64,000 nt of DNA from Scilla litardierei (GCA_030789695.1 CM061142.1:41277375-41341374); one strand, 5' to 3'. Positions 1-9,585 are shown, counted from the first letter of the stretch. Numbers and translations: made by a program. Notes: generated by a model from the letters alone, not told the origin.

Positions 1-1783
1 CCCAATACTCCCCAGTTCGTACATAGTGTATCGATACTTCATTTTCTCCCTGTTTTTCCTCTTCATGAGAGTTTGGGAGAGATGGGGTAGCAGGGCTTAA
101 ATTAGCATCCTGTGGTGGTATTTGTTTACCATTGCCAAGGGTCCTACTCTTTCGAGGGACTTGGTCCTTGGATCCCGGTGGTCGTCCTCTCTTTTTGAGA
201 GGTCCAACCATTTCTGCTGCAGGCGGATTGCATCCATTTTTCGGTATGTCAATCCTAGCTGGAGTGTTAGCAGCAGGGACGTGTGATTTGACAATCTTCT
301 GGTTGTCAGTAAATTTGTCCGGCAAGAGATGGACAATGTTTTGGATGTGGAGAATCTTCAGGACCTCCTCCTCACACTGGCTTGTTGGCGGATCAAAGTG
401 ACATAAAGTTTTTGTATCCCATGTGATACTTTCTGAAGCTTCGGGCTTCTTTGTCTGTGAGCCTAGTCTTGGGAACGATGTTTCATCGAATTCACAGTCT
501 TCTAGACGTGCCTTAAAGACGTCCCCCGTAAGGGGTTCTAGGAATCTAATTATGGAGGGGGTGTCAAACCCAACATAAATGCCTAGGCGACGTTGTGGAC
601 CCATCTTTGTCCTTTGTGGTGGTGCTATGGGGACGTATACTGCACAACCAAATATTCTCAAATGTGAGACAATTGGTGGGGCTCCAAGTGCTAGTTGCAT
701 TGGAGAAGATGACTGACCTCCAGAGGGTCTTAATTTTATTAAAGATGCAGCATGCAAAATTGCATGACCCCACGCATTCACTGGCATCTGGGATTGAAGT
801 AATAATGGACGAGCGATCCATTGCAGTCTCTTAATTAGAGATTTTGCTAACCCATTTTGGGTGTGAACATGCGCTACAGGATGTTCGACTTCAATTCCCT
901 GAGCTTGGCAATAGTCTAGAAAGACTTGTGACGTAAACTCCCCCGCATTGTCCAGACGAAGTTTCTTTATCTGGTGGTCGGGGAAGTGGGCCCGTAACTT
1001 TATTATCTGAGCTAAAAGCTTAGATAGGGCTAGGTTACGGGTGGACAGTAGGCACACATGTGACCACTTAGTTGATGCGTCTATCAGGACCATAAAGTAC
1101 CTGAACGGACCACTTGATGGGTGAATCGGCCCACAAATGTCTCCGTGGATTCTTTCCAGAAAGCTGGGAGACTCCACATCCCATTTCAGTGGAGAGGGTC
1201 TCGTGATCAGTTTACCCTTGTAACAGGGTGGACATGGGAATTTGCCTTTTTGAAGAATCTTCAGGTTCTTCAGGTCAATGCCCCTGGAGTTCTTTATGAT
1301 GCGGTACATCATAACCGAACCAGGGTGTCCCAGTCGACTGTGCCAGAGTTGGAATTCTGGTGTTTGGGGGCACTGCAGGTGCTCCACCATGGATGTTTCT
1401 GGAGTTTGTATACTTGTTTGGTAGAGTCCCGAGGGGAGTCCCTTGAAACGTTCCACAATGGTTTTTGAACCATTTGTAAGAGCCGTTACAAGCAAGTATT
1501 CCCTTTTATCTTCCTCGACCGTCTCTAAGTGATATCCGTTTAAACGGATGTCTTTAAAACTTAGGAGGTTTCGGATGGATTTTGGGGAGTATAACGCATT
1601 TTTAAGTGTTATTTGTGTGTTGCCGGGGAGCAATATAATTGCTTCCCCTGATCCTTCGATTATGTTTGCTGGTCCTGAGATTGTTCTCAGTGGGCCAGAA
1701 TAACGACTTACGCTCGTGAAATAGTCTATGTTTTGAAGGATCGAGTGCGTCGATGCACTGTCCACTAGGCAGATAAGTTCCAT
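1..1783 (-). CDS. pol: E1 pol, N-terminal part: protease and integrase (partial)
   Basis: This is the polyprotein that cleaves itself and integrates the cDNA copy. I chose the start at 1783 because it follows an acceptor-like AG and because the next residues, MELICLVDSASTH, fit the family's protease start. The frame is then open to position 1. The protease motif is DSASTH, a variant of the common DSGATxH. Next come a GAG-pre-integrase region with the HSRLGHP zinc-binding start and CPPCYKGK, then the integrase core: first Asp in GDICGP, second Asp in LRLDNAGEF. The third catalytic residue, normally Glu in the NGxAE motif, is Lys here (codon 844-842, NGLAKS). The integrase is therefore probably inactive although the frame is open. 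RT and RNase H are outside the window. Confidence 0.85.
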   Translation of the reverse strand, partial: MELICLVDSASTHSILQNIDYFTSVSRYSGPLRTISGPANIIEGSGEAIILLPGNTQITLKNALYSPKSIRNLLSFKDIRLNGYHLETVEEDKREYLLVTALTNGSKTIVERFKGLPSGLYQTSIQTPETSMVEHLQCPQTPEFQLWHSRLGHPGSVMMYRIIKNSRGIDLKNLKILQKGKFPCPPCYKGKLITRPSPLKWDVESPSFLERIHGDICGPIHPSSGPFRYFMVLIDASTKWSHVCLLSTRNLALSKLLAQIIKLRAHFPDHQIKKLRLDNAGEFTSQVFLDYCQAQGIEVEHPVAHVHTQNGLAKSLIKRLQWIARPLLLQSQMPVNAWGHAILHAASLIKLRPSGGQSSSPMQLALGAPPIVSHLRIFGCAVYVPIAPPQRTKMGPQRRLGIYVGFDTPSIIRFLEPLTGDVFKARLEDCEFDETSFPRLGSQTKKPEASESITWDTKTLCHFDPPTSQCEEEVLKILHIQNIVHLLPDKFTDNQKIVKSHVPAANTPARIDIPKNGCNPPAAEMVGPLKKRGRPPGSKDQVPRKSRTLGNGKQIPPQDANLSPATPSLPNSHEEEKQGENEVSIHYVRTGEYW

Positions 1784-1945
1784 ATCTAAAAAAATTGGGG
1801 AAAGACATTCAAGCAATAAATATAGATAAAAGATTCACTTTCATAAATAAATGCTCAAAAGATATTGTTTGACATGGAAAAAAGAACTAGATACGATGCA
1901 TAGAAATTTAAGATACATTGCTAATTGCATAAAAGTGGTCCAGAT
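1784..1945 (-). other. E1 gag-pol spacer with intron-like 3' end
   Basis: Gag ends with TAG at 1948-1946. Pol reopens in the same frame at 1783 after 162 AT-rich, stop-containing bases. The spacer ends in a pyrimidine-rich run and a TTTTTTTAG acceptor-like site at about 1786-1795. A GTATCT donor-like site lies near 1914. Alternative splicing between gag and pol has been described for plant Ty1/copia elements, so this may be an intron that sets the gag to gag-pol ratio. That is inference; the donor is uncertain. Confidence 0.45.
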
Positions 1946-2968
1946 CTAGAGAGTATCATCTCCCATGAAGTCTTCAGGAGTCCATGAGGTCTCTGCCAAC
2001 GCTGCGCTCTCCATCAGGTTTGTCTCAGCTCGAGGCTTGAGGCTTGCCTGGTAGAGGTCCTGGAGGTGTTTTGCTGTGCGGCAGATTCTGGACCAGTGGC
2101 CCGTCATCCCGCATTTTGAGCATTTGTCCTCCCAGTCTTTCTTGGGAGTGCCTCCTTTGTTGGGAATCCTCTTCTGCTTCTTGTCCACGAACTTCTGGTT
2201 CTGGGGAGGAGCTGGGTGAGTGGCTTTCTTCCGCTGCTTCTGTTCTTTCCATTTCTGGAATTTTGCCTTTTTGTCCGTCTTCTTCTTCTGGGAAGACTGG
2301 AAGTGGGCCTCTGCAGGAGGTGGCAATGGAGCGGAGCCAGGAGGGCGCAGGTTGTGGGTGGCAACCAACAGATCGCTGTTCTGTTCAGCCATAAGCAGGC
2401 ATGAAAGAAGGTCAGAGTACTTTGTGAACTTCCTTTCTCGATATTGTTGCATAAGGATCATGTCCTTTTCGTGGAAAGACGTAAACGTCTTTTCCAGCAA
2501 CATCTTCTCCGTCACTGGTTCACCACACAACTTCAGGCGTGAGGTGATGCGGAAGAGAGCTGAGTTGTACTCCGCTACAGATTTGAAATCCTGTATGCGG
2601 AGGTGAGTCCACTCGTACTGTGCACGGGGGAGTATGACATCCCTCTGATGTCTGTACCTCTCCTCGAGTGCATCCCACAGCTCGTAAGGGTCCTCTACAG
2701 TGAGGTACTCGTCCTTTAAGGTCGAGTCTAAGTGTTTCCTGATATATATAATGGCTTTCGCCTTTAATATATCGGAAACTTCCTCTGTATGAGGTGCTTA
2801 CACTGAAGCCTCCTTGTTAGCTGGGGCAGTACTAGTTGTTGCCTTTTCAGTCTGTGTGAGACTGAAACCATGAGAGCGCAGATGGAACTTCAGGTCCAAC
2901 TGCCAACTCAGGTAGTTTGACCCATCAGCCTTCAGGACTGAGAAGTCTACATTTGCGAGTCTGGCCAT
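1946..2968 (-). pseudogene. gag: E1 gag with one in-frame stop
   Basis: Structural capsid protein of a copia element. The start MARLANVDFSVLKADG and the following SNYLSWQLDLKFHL segment match the usual N-terminus of plant copia Gag. An in-frame TAA at 2800-2798, about 55 residues in, breaks the frame. The same frame continues through the UBN2-like helical region and ends with a basic Lys/Pro-rich stretch and a CCHC zinc knuckle (CSKCGMTGHWSRIC) before TAG at 1948-1946. Apart from the single stop the frame is clean, so a recent nonsense mutation is likely. An upstream in-frame ATG exists at 3001, but homology begins at 2968. Confidence 0.85.
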
Positions 2969-4423
2969 TTTATGATCTAGCATGTAAAGAAAGAGTAGCA
3001 TGTATCATTAAGATTGAATAAAACATACATTCACGCATGTAATGTAGTCATTTTCATGGCATGAATTTTAATTGGTGTGATTTTAACATACATGCTTTTT
3101 TTTTTCAGGTAATGTGAATAATTAATTACTAAAAATTAACAATCACGCATGCTGTTAAGAGGTTTCATTGTGACATTAAAACATGGTATTAAAGCTAATT
3201 AATCAACCACGCAGTTTAATGCATAAACAATGAAAACAGAAAGAATAACCTTAGGCTATGGGGATCAGCCAGCCGACACCGAAAAAATAAAAAAGTCCAG
3301 TCCGAAGTTACATCAAAAAATGCATGAAAATTAAATTACAACTCGGGAACTTCAGAGAGAAGCCCCTATCTTCATTGTGCGAACGCCTTCAGCTTCTTCT
3401 TGGTGTCCTTCGGTCTTCTTTTTTACATATTCATCCTCACATACAAAATTTCTCTCAAAAAAGAAGAAAAATTGCAGGAATTTAAAACGGTGTCGGAAAC
3501 CTGGCTGATCCCTAAAAACATAGCCTAATATTTGCACATCCACGCAGATAATATATTTGCGACATACAACCACGCAGATAATCAAAACACACAGGCATTT
3601 AAAGTAATTTAGAATTGTGTGTGTCGTGCAAGAAACATTTTTTTTTTTTGAAAAACTTTTTGCCTTTTTGATCCATAATATAATGTTTTATTTTACCGCT
3701 TTCAACCCTTTTAAAAATTTCTTTTAACTATTTTGGGCTTTTTAGGGCCAAAAATAAATAAAATAATTTCTGTGGATGGGCTAATTTTCTGGCCTTTTGG
3801 GCCATGAAAACAACCCATTAGGGTTAATATTGGGCCTCCCCCGAAAAATAGCCCGTTAGGGTTAGGGTTTCTGGAAACCCTAGGGGGGGCCCGCGGCGTG
3901 TCGCCGCGACGGCTGGCCGCGTAGGGTGCGGCCGCCGGCCTGAGGCCGCGGCGACTGGCCGCGGCCTGAGGCCGCGGCACAGTGCCGCGGCTTCAGGCCG
4001 CGGCCGCCGCGGCCTGAGGCCGCGGCGATTGTTCTCCGACGGCGGCGCAAAGGGAGCGCCGCCGTTCCGCCCTACGGGCGTACGGATTTTTATTTTTGGA
4101 TCAAAGGCGGGGAGGTAAAAATCGGATTTTTCAACAAATTTGATCGTTAAAAAACAAATTTTTATTTTTTTAAACATGCAGATCTTATTAAAAATGTTGA
4201 ATTTAACCGAGTTTGTAAACTTTTTGATCCTAAAACATGCAGATCTAGTGAGAAAAGCAAGTTTAGATCTAAAAAGTTTGGATTTTTACCTCTAGATTCG
4301 ACGAGGAATCTAGGCGACGGTTGGTGAAGGATGCCCTTTTCGCTCCCCGTTGAGAAGATTACGATCTTCTTTTTCTGAGCGATTTCTGGATCTCCTTTCC
4401 CGCGAGCCGCCGTCTCCTCCAAT
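2969..4423 (-). other. E1 leader between primer site and gag
   Basis: About 1.45 kb lies between the primer site and gag. No coding frame in it resembles a known protein; short open frames on both strands are not supported. It is AT-rich except for the GC block described at 3885-4035. A CTAG sits just before the gag ATG and could be an acceptor site, but no convincing leader intron can be defined by eye. Confidence 0.5.
3885..4035. repeat. GC-rich palindromic repeat block
   Basis: The core GCGGCCTGAGGCCGCGGC recurs about four times and is nearly self-complementary. GGCCGCGGC and CCGCGGCC segments occur throughout. The surroundings are AT-rich. It would form strong hairpins in either strand of DNA or RNA. 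Confidence 0.8.
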
Positions 4424-4445
4424 GAGCGTGATCGTGCTGATAACG
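4424..4445 (-). other. E1 primer-binding-site-like sequence
   Basis: Directly after the LTR on the minus strand is CGTTATCAGCACGATCACGC. The TATCAG core is shared with the initiator-Met tRNA site TGGTATCAGAGC used by most copia elements, and a CACGTTATCAGCACG start is common in one group of plant copia elements. The exact tRNA is not assigned. Confidence 0.55.
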
Positions 4446-4565
4446 TGTTGTGAAGGGAATTTAGGGAGAAATAGGTGTAAGGGGTTAAGAGCCCCCTACC
4501 CGTGTATTTATATCTTTCAATAGTGGGTTGGATACCCAATTGGCCCATTGGGCCTATTCATAACA
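4446..4565 (-). repeat. E1 5' LTR (120 bp)
   Basis: On the minus strand it begins TGTTATGAATAGG and ends CCTTCACAACA, with TGTT/AACA termini. It contains GATATAAATAC as TATA box (about 4505-4515). At 120 bp this is a very short LTR. The partner LTR is outside the window, so the outer end is set from termini only. Confidence 0.65.
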
Positions 4566-5688
4566 CCTTCCACAATTTTCCATTTTTGAGTTAGGGATTT
4601 GGGGGCGGCATCAACCTCAATCAACCAATTGATTGAGGATTCCTCAGTAATGCTGCATAAAAAGCGTGTGCCTCGGTACATCGATCAATTTGCAAGCAAA
4701 TACCTTTATGAGGGGAACCAAGCCCAAAAAGGCCTACATGCTAACAATAAAGAGAAAGCCAGTCATCCAACACATTCCAAGCCCATGCTGGCTTGTAAGT
4801 CTTCTCGTTCAAGCCCCAACGAATAAGACCCAAAGCCACCTACATTGAAGGCACGAAGCTTGGAAATGAACCTTGTGTCGATGAGGCAGGAGGTCCGATG
4901 TCTGAACTCCCGAGGTCGACCAAAGCTCGTCGACCCAGCAACGAGGACCGCCGACCCAGAGGAGCTTCAGTTCTGATGACATCCAACCCTCCGAGCTGGC
5001 GTCCGACCCAGAGGAGCCTCAGATCCGAGCTGGGTAGATTAGAGTTCAGATGGTCGAAGGAGCGAACTCGGTCGTCCAGTCAGAGGGGCGTCCCGAGATA
5101 AGTTTACTTCAACCGGACGTCTCCATTCGAGTTCGACCCAAAACTCCCTGCTTCATCAGAGCTCTACGATGTGTTCGGGTTTAACCGAAGTCTCCTCGCC
5201 TATTCGAACTCGATTGATGACCCCATGGCTCACTTGTGCTCGATTGAGGCCTCCCTGAGCTCGATCGAAGTCCCCTCGCCTCCTCAAAGCGCGACCGGAG
5301 AAGCCCTCGCCCGTTCGAGCTCGATCCATGCCACCGATGCTCGTCAGATCTCGATCGATGGCCCAACTCCCGTTGCAGATCTGGTTTTCGATCGTAATGG
5401 TAAGACAAGGAGGTAAAGACGTGTGTATTGATCTTGGCACCCTTTACAGTTGTGTCGGTGTCTCGAGACCCACTGCCAACAGCCAAGGCAATCGTATTGC
5501 CTCGTCCTATATGGTGTTCACCAAGTGTGCATACGAGATCTCACAGTTGAAGTTCGTCATCCGCTCCCTGAGGCATCGATCTACCGACGTCAATGGCCAT
5601 GTGCCTCTTTCGTCCATGGCACTCTCGATAGTCCGCTCCCAGTCAAGGCTCGGGTCGACCATTGCAGTCTCAATCTCCCAACGTGATG
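4566..5688. other. Unclassified repetitive DNA between E1 and E2
   Basis: This stretch is rich in GAGCTCGATC-like words, resembling 39255-41200 on the other side of E2, and so is probably the sequence E2 inserted into. No frame is convincing except the HSP70-like fragment at 5415-5525. Short open frames in 4599-5101 and 5171-5416 have no recognisable domain. The last ~95 bp recur beyond the right end of E2. Confidence 0.5.
5415..5525 (+). pseudogene. HSP70 N-terminal fragment
   Basis: A 37-residue stretch carries two well-spaced HSP70 signatures: CIDLGTLYSCVGV, corresponding to the family's GIDLGTTYSCVGV phosphate-binding motif, followed by NSQGNR and SYMVFT, corresponding to NDQGNR and SYVAFT. 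The gap between the motifs is about five residues shorter than in HSP70/BiP. Nothing upstream or downstream continues the protein. It is a captured or decayed exon piece of the ATPase domain inside repetitive DNA, not a working gene. Chance similarity is unlikely because two motifs occur in the right order in one frame. Confidence 0.7.
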
Positions 5689-6306
5689 TGTTAGGTTTGA
5701 TAATGACATCTCAACAAAATTTGTTTGATATGAAGCAACAAAATTTGACATTGACACGGAAGGATGCCGCATTCTGAACAGTGTTCGGAACACGTCTTAA
5801 ACGACGCATTCCCTCCCTATAAATGAGGATGTTCCGCATAGAGTTCCATCAAGCCAGAGCAATTCCAGAAGTATCTCTAAAGCAATTAGAGAGTTCTCTA
5901 TCGGGTGTTTAGAGTGCCGAGTATTGTAAGGTTCGTGGCTCCCTGTAGTATAATCAGGAGGCGAACCAGGGGTTGTTTGGGGCTTGGGTTGTGGGATCTT
6001 CTCCAGTTCCTTTCTCCGTTACATAGTGGGTTTGGTTGGTTCCCTTCAACCAAATGTCATAGACTGTAATCCAAAAATTACTGAAGCAGCAGTGATCTCT
6101 CCAAACTGGACGTACACCAATATTTAGGTGGAACCAGTATAAATCTCCAGTGTGCAAGGTGTGTTGCTCTTTTGTGTTAATTGCATTTTATTTAACTTGG
6201 TTGCGTATTTTGTAGCGAAAGACCATTCTGCCTTGTTCATTGTCCCAACGATCTTGGATTTTCCGCAATGGTTGGTATTGCCCAAAAGGTGACCCAGATC
6301 CCTATA
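5689..6306 (+). repeat. E2 5' LTR
   Basis: It begins TGTTAGGTTTGATAATGAC, ends just before the primer site, and matches 38643-39254 over its length with many substitutions and small indels. TATAAAT at 5818-5824 is the likely TATA box. The final TATA where the 3' copy has TACA is probably a mutated CA end. Confidence 0.85.
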
Positions 6307-6308
6307 AT

Positions 6309-6320
6309 TGGTATCAGAGC
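6309..6320 (+). other. E2 primer-binding site, initiator-Met tRNA type
   Basis: TGGTATCAGAGC, two bases after the LTR, is the standard plant copia primer site. Confidence 0.9.
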
Positions 6321-6349
6321 ATCAAGGCTCGTGAGACAAGTCCAAGGCG

Positions 6350-6606
6350 ATGGCGGAGGACTCTTCTACAAAAGGAGACGCAACCAATTCAAACTCGTAT
6401 GTGGGGCAATCACATGCGACGGTGGGAGGCTCGCACTACAAAATCGAAAGATTCGATGGCAAGGGCAACTTCGAAATATGGCAGTATAATATGAGTGCTA
6501 TCTTGCGAAAGGATCGCTTACACTGGATGGTGTACGACACGGCGGCTCTACCTGCAGATATCTCGGAAAGGGAGAAGATGGAGATGGAGGACTCGGCGAT
6601 GACAAC
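6350..6606 (+). pseudogene. gag: E2 gag, N-terminal part, interrupted by E3
   Basis: The frame starts MAEDSSTKGD and contains the typical copia Gag N-terminus, with YKIERFDGKGNFEIWQYNM and LHWMVYD segments. It is cut after the codons for SAMTT by the LTR of E3. The first bases of E3 add only two codons before a stop. The remainder of the same gene is at 23215. Confidence 0.85.
6602..6606 (+). other. E3 target-site duplication, left copy
   Basis: ACAAC, repeated at 23210-23214. This proves E3 inserted as one unit into E2 gag. Confidence 0.95.
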
Positions 6607-7705
6607 TGTTACGACCTAAAGATCATAGTAGCCCAACTCTAGCCCGGATCCGCTAACATACCCCTTTAGCTCACCATTTAACAATTAGGGCCGCCGCCCC
6701 GAAAACCCGGGGCATCACGGAGATAGGCGCGCCTTACAGCGCTCCCCGAAACGGTCGAGGCGAACAACTGTAGCCGGCCGAGGCGAACAACTGTAGCCGG
6801 CCGAGGCGAACAACCGCAGCCGCCCGACCCACCGGGGGAGCGCGTTAGGGGACGCTCGGATAGCTAGGCCAAGCCTATTGACGGGCGCGGCCGGGCCGGA
6901 CAACCCCCGACCGGGACGGCCCATCCGATTCCCGCGAACCGCGGCGCCGAAAGTGAGCCAGACTTTTAGTTCGACGCTAACGACAAACAGCCTAGGATAA
7001 GGACGTGACTAACCCATACGTCACCCGACCGTCTGACAAAGCACCCCCAGGCGGCTGACCTGACCGGCGGTTAGTGCTTTCGGCCCTGACATCCCGACAA
7101 AAGCACCCCTCGGCCGTTGCGCCGCCTGACAGAAGCGGATCAGGAACTCCTGTTCCCGACGTCCTCGTCCGAAGTTTCCGCTGACACCCGAGCCAGCTCA
7201 GCACGCCTAGTCATCACCCGTCAGGTATAAATACCTCCTCTCCTCTCACGGAGCAGGGGGTTAGTTAAACTCTCTCATCTTCTATCATTCACACACGAGG
7301 GCAAAGGTCCTCCATATCTTTGTTCTCCCACCTATAGCTCGTCACGTGAGGCGGACACACAGTTAGTCCGGCCGGCGTGTCCAGCCCCCCATTTAAGCCC
7401 TTTTACTGACTTAGGCATCGGAGGGGCTAAGGGTTGAACCCCAACCCCGCCCTTCTGACGAGTTGTTCGTGCTGCAGGAGAGCTCGCCCCTTGGCCAAAG
7501 TCAGCGTCAGCCTCCCGGCGTCCGACCTTCCTCAGCTACGTCCGACGAGATGCGATCCTGTGAGCTCCACCGGCAACGGATCCAACCTCTTCATCCCACT
7601 AATCACTTGTAAAACAGCCTACTTAACCCCACATTTCCATATAACCACCGTGCCCTTGGTTCCCCATAATACAAATTCATTGTACGCGAGTTCCACCTCG
7701 TAACA
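6607..7705 (+). repeat. E3 5' LTR
   Basis: It starts TGTTACGA and ends TCGTAACA, a perfect 8-bp terminal inverted repeat, and aligns without gaps with 22111-23209. TATAAATA at 7226-7233 is the likely TATA box. A ~24-bp unit, GCCGAGGCGAACAACTGTA, is repeated three times at about 6757-6830. Confidence 0.97.
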
Positions 7706-7707
7706 AT

Positions 7708-7725
7708 TGGCGCCGTCTGTGGGAA
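7708..7725 (+). other. E3 primer-binding site
   Basis: TGGCGCCGTCTGTGGGAA starts two bases after the LTR. The first nine bases equal the tRNA-Asp type site; the rest differ, so I do not assign the tRNA. This sequence is commonly seen at this place in plant gypsy elements. Confidence 0.75.
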
Positions 7726-7740
7726 CGAAGGGTCACACCC

Positions 7741-9585
7741 ATGTTAGACTCCATGCCGATCTCGCGGAACCCTGACCACGGTAAAGATCCCGTGGGTCAG
7801 GAACCGCTCTCTCTACAAATCACCCCGGCGTCTGACCCCCTTCTGGGGATGGGCCCCGAGACTGAACATACTTCGGCCCCCGTCGTCCTGAAGAGCTTCG
7901 AGGCCGTCCCCCTGGCCAGGAAAGGCTATCAGACGGTTGGAACGGAGCCTCCGCCCGGCCCCTCAGAGCCCCTGAACGTGAGGCGGAACCTCCACCCTCA
8001 ATTCGAGGAGGAGGGGGAGAATAGGGGACTCGCTGAGGAGATTGCGGCCCAGCAAAGGCTCCTGGAAGAGGAGATGGAAGTTGCGCAGCGGTGGAGGCGC
8101 CTAGGGGAGGCGGCCGCCGCGCAAAGGCGTTTGGACGAGGCGGCCGAGACCGCCCGGAGGGCCTACCAGGAAGAAGAGACCGCCCACCGCCAACTCCGCT
8201 TCATCGTCGCGGAGCGCGAAAGGCTGAGGAAGGAAAACAGAAGCAACCAAGAAGTCATTGAAGAAACGACGATGGGACGACGGCCCGGGGACGGGCGGGA
8301 CCCGTTGCTGAACAGATCCCCACCTGGAGGAGGCGACCCGCGCCACCAGCACCACCCCTCCGATACCCTGCACGAGGAAGCCGTTTGTCGACAACTACGC
8401 TTCCTCGCCGCCGAGCGCGAGAGGCTCCTCCAAGAGAATCAGGAACGGATGGAGGCCCGAGGAGAGCTGGCCGGGAGGCGCTGGCGCTGGGAGAGCCGTA
8501 GCCCACAACCCGTCGAGTCCTCGGCCCGAGGAAGGAGCCCCGCCCGACGACCATCGGACTACTCCCCGGGGGCGGAGGACCGTCGACGGCCGCGACGCGA
8601 CCGAAGCCTGACCCCCGAATGGCGGAGAGGGGATGCCCCGGACCGCCCTACCTATCCGGAGGAGGCCACGCCGCTCGCACGGTGGATCACGTCCGCCCCA
8701 AGGCCCAAAAAGTTCAAACCTCCTCACTTGGCAATGTACAATGGGAGGGGCGACCCCCTCACACACGTGCAACAATACCGGGGGGCAATGGAGGCGCAGG
8801 ATGTGGACGAGGCGTTCCTGTGCCGACATTTCTCCCAAAGCCTAAGGGACACCGCGCTGGACTGGTACTTCGGCTTGCCAGCGAGATCCGTCGGGAGCTT
8901 TGGCGAGCTATCCCACAAATTCTGCCAAGAGTTCCGGGCCGGACGGACGAAGAAGAAGCCCCTGGACTATCTCTGCACGATAATCCAAGGAGAAGGAGAG
9001 ACAACAGGTAGATACCTCCGCCGTTTTCAGGAGGAGAGACGGGCGGTGGTGACATGTGGGGATGAGGTGCTTATGCTGGCCTTCAAAGCGGGGTTGCGGA
9101 CTCGGAGTCTCCACAAATCCCTGCTCCGGGACCCGCCGACCGACTATGAGGCGTTGGTTGCCATGACGGAGAGGCACGCGTTGGCCGAAGAAACTCTTGG
9201 TACGAAGGCCTTGTTCCCCCGGGCGAAACCGACTCAAGGCGAACCCCGATCACACCCTCGGCCGAGACATGAAGAGGGGGACCGAGGTCACGATCGGATG
9301 GCCCGACCAAGGCGGGAACCGCCCGGGCCTCGCCCCCAAGATCGCCCCGGTCCGGCGCGCGAGTTTGCTCCGGCCCAAGGGCTCCCTCGAGTCGCCCCAA
9401 GACAAGAGATCCCCTTGCGGGCGCATTACACGCAACTCAATGCCCCCCCTGATCGAGGTGATGGCTGCGGCCACCCGGGCCGGTCTGCTGCCGGAGCCGC
9501 CCCGAGAAATGAAGTCGGACCCGGCCCGGAGAGATTTCAAGAAATACTGCCGATACCACCGGGACCACGGCCACGACACCGATGA
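7741..9585 (+). CDS. gag: E3 gag, main frame (614 aa as read)
   Basis: Capsid polyprotein. The ATG is 15 bases after the primer site. Residues ~85-250 are highly charged and probably coiled-coil, and include an internal repeat: QLRFIVAERERLRKENR near residue 151 and QLRFLAAERERLLQENQ near 218. Residues ~250-300 are Ser/Arg-rich. The retrotransposon Gag domain is at ~313-490 (FKPPHLAMYNGRGDP, ALDWYFGLP, GLRTRSLHKSLL). After about residue 567 this frame no longer resembles Gag; the genuine C-terminus continues in the next frame from the C-run at 9443. The last ~47 residues to the stop at 9585 are therefore read-through of a frameshift. Confidence 0.85.
   Translation: MLDSMPISRNPDHGKDPVGQEPLSLQITPASDPLLGMGPETEHTSAPVVLKSFEAVPLARKGYQTVGTEPPPGPSEPLNVRRNLHPQFEEEGENRGLAEEIAAQQRLLEEEMEVAQRWRRLGEAAAAQRRLDEAAETARRAYQEEETAHRQLRFIVAERERLRKENRSNQEVIEETTMGRRPGDGRDPLLNRSPPGGGDPRHQHHPSDTLHEEAVCRQLRFLAAERERLLQENQERMEARGELAGRRWRWESRSPQPVESSARGRSPARRPSDYSPGAEDRRRPRRDRSLTPEWRRGDAPDRPTYPEEATPLARWITSAPRPKKFKPPHLAMYNGRGDPLTHVQQYRGAMEAQDVDEAFLCRHFSQSLRDTALDWYFGLPARSVGSFGELSHKFCQEFRAGRTKKKPLDYLCTIIQGEGETTGRYLRRFQEERRAVVTCGDEVLMLAFKAGLRTRSLHKSLLRDPPTDYEALVAMTERHALAEETLGTKALFPRAKPTQGEPRSHPRPRHEEGDRGHDRMARPRREPPGPRPQDRPGPAREFAPAQGLPRVAPRQEIPLRAHYTQLNAPPDRGDGCGHPGRSAAGAAPRNEVGPGPERFQEILPIPPGPRPRHR
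9443..9449 (+). other. E3 frameshift site in a run of seven C
   Basis: Upstream the gag frame reads ...HYTQLNAP. Downstream the family-like continuation LIEVMAAATRAGLLPEP lies one base further on. One C too many in this run explains the break; alternatives are a programmed +1 shift or a sequencing error. Confidence 0.7.

Larger units (their letters stand above)
1..4565 (-). mobile_element. E1: Ty1/copia LTR retrotransposon, left part outside window
   Basis: Read on the minus strand the order is 5' LTR (4446-4565), primer site, a 1.4-kb leader, gag (2968-1946), a spacer with intron features, and protease plus integrase (1783 to the left edge). Reverse transcriptase, RNase H and the 3' LTR must lie to the left. 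Protease before integrase with no RT in between is the Ty1/copia order. The copy is moderately decayed: one stop in gag and a replaced catalytic residue in integrase, but pol has no stop in the window. Confidence 0.85.

Noticed and set aside
4599..5440. Short plus and minus frames left of E2 as host exons
   Set aside because: No domain apart from the HSP70-like piece, and the words recur in repetitive DNA right of E2.
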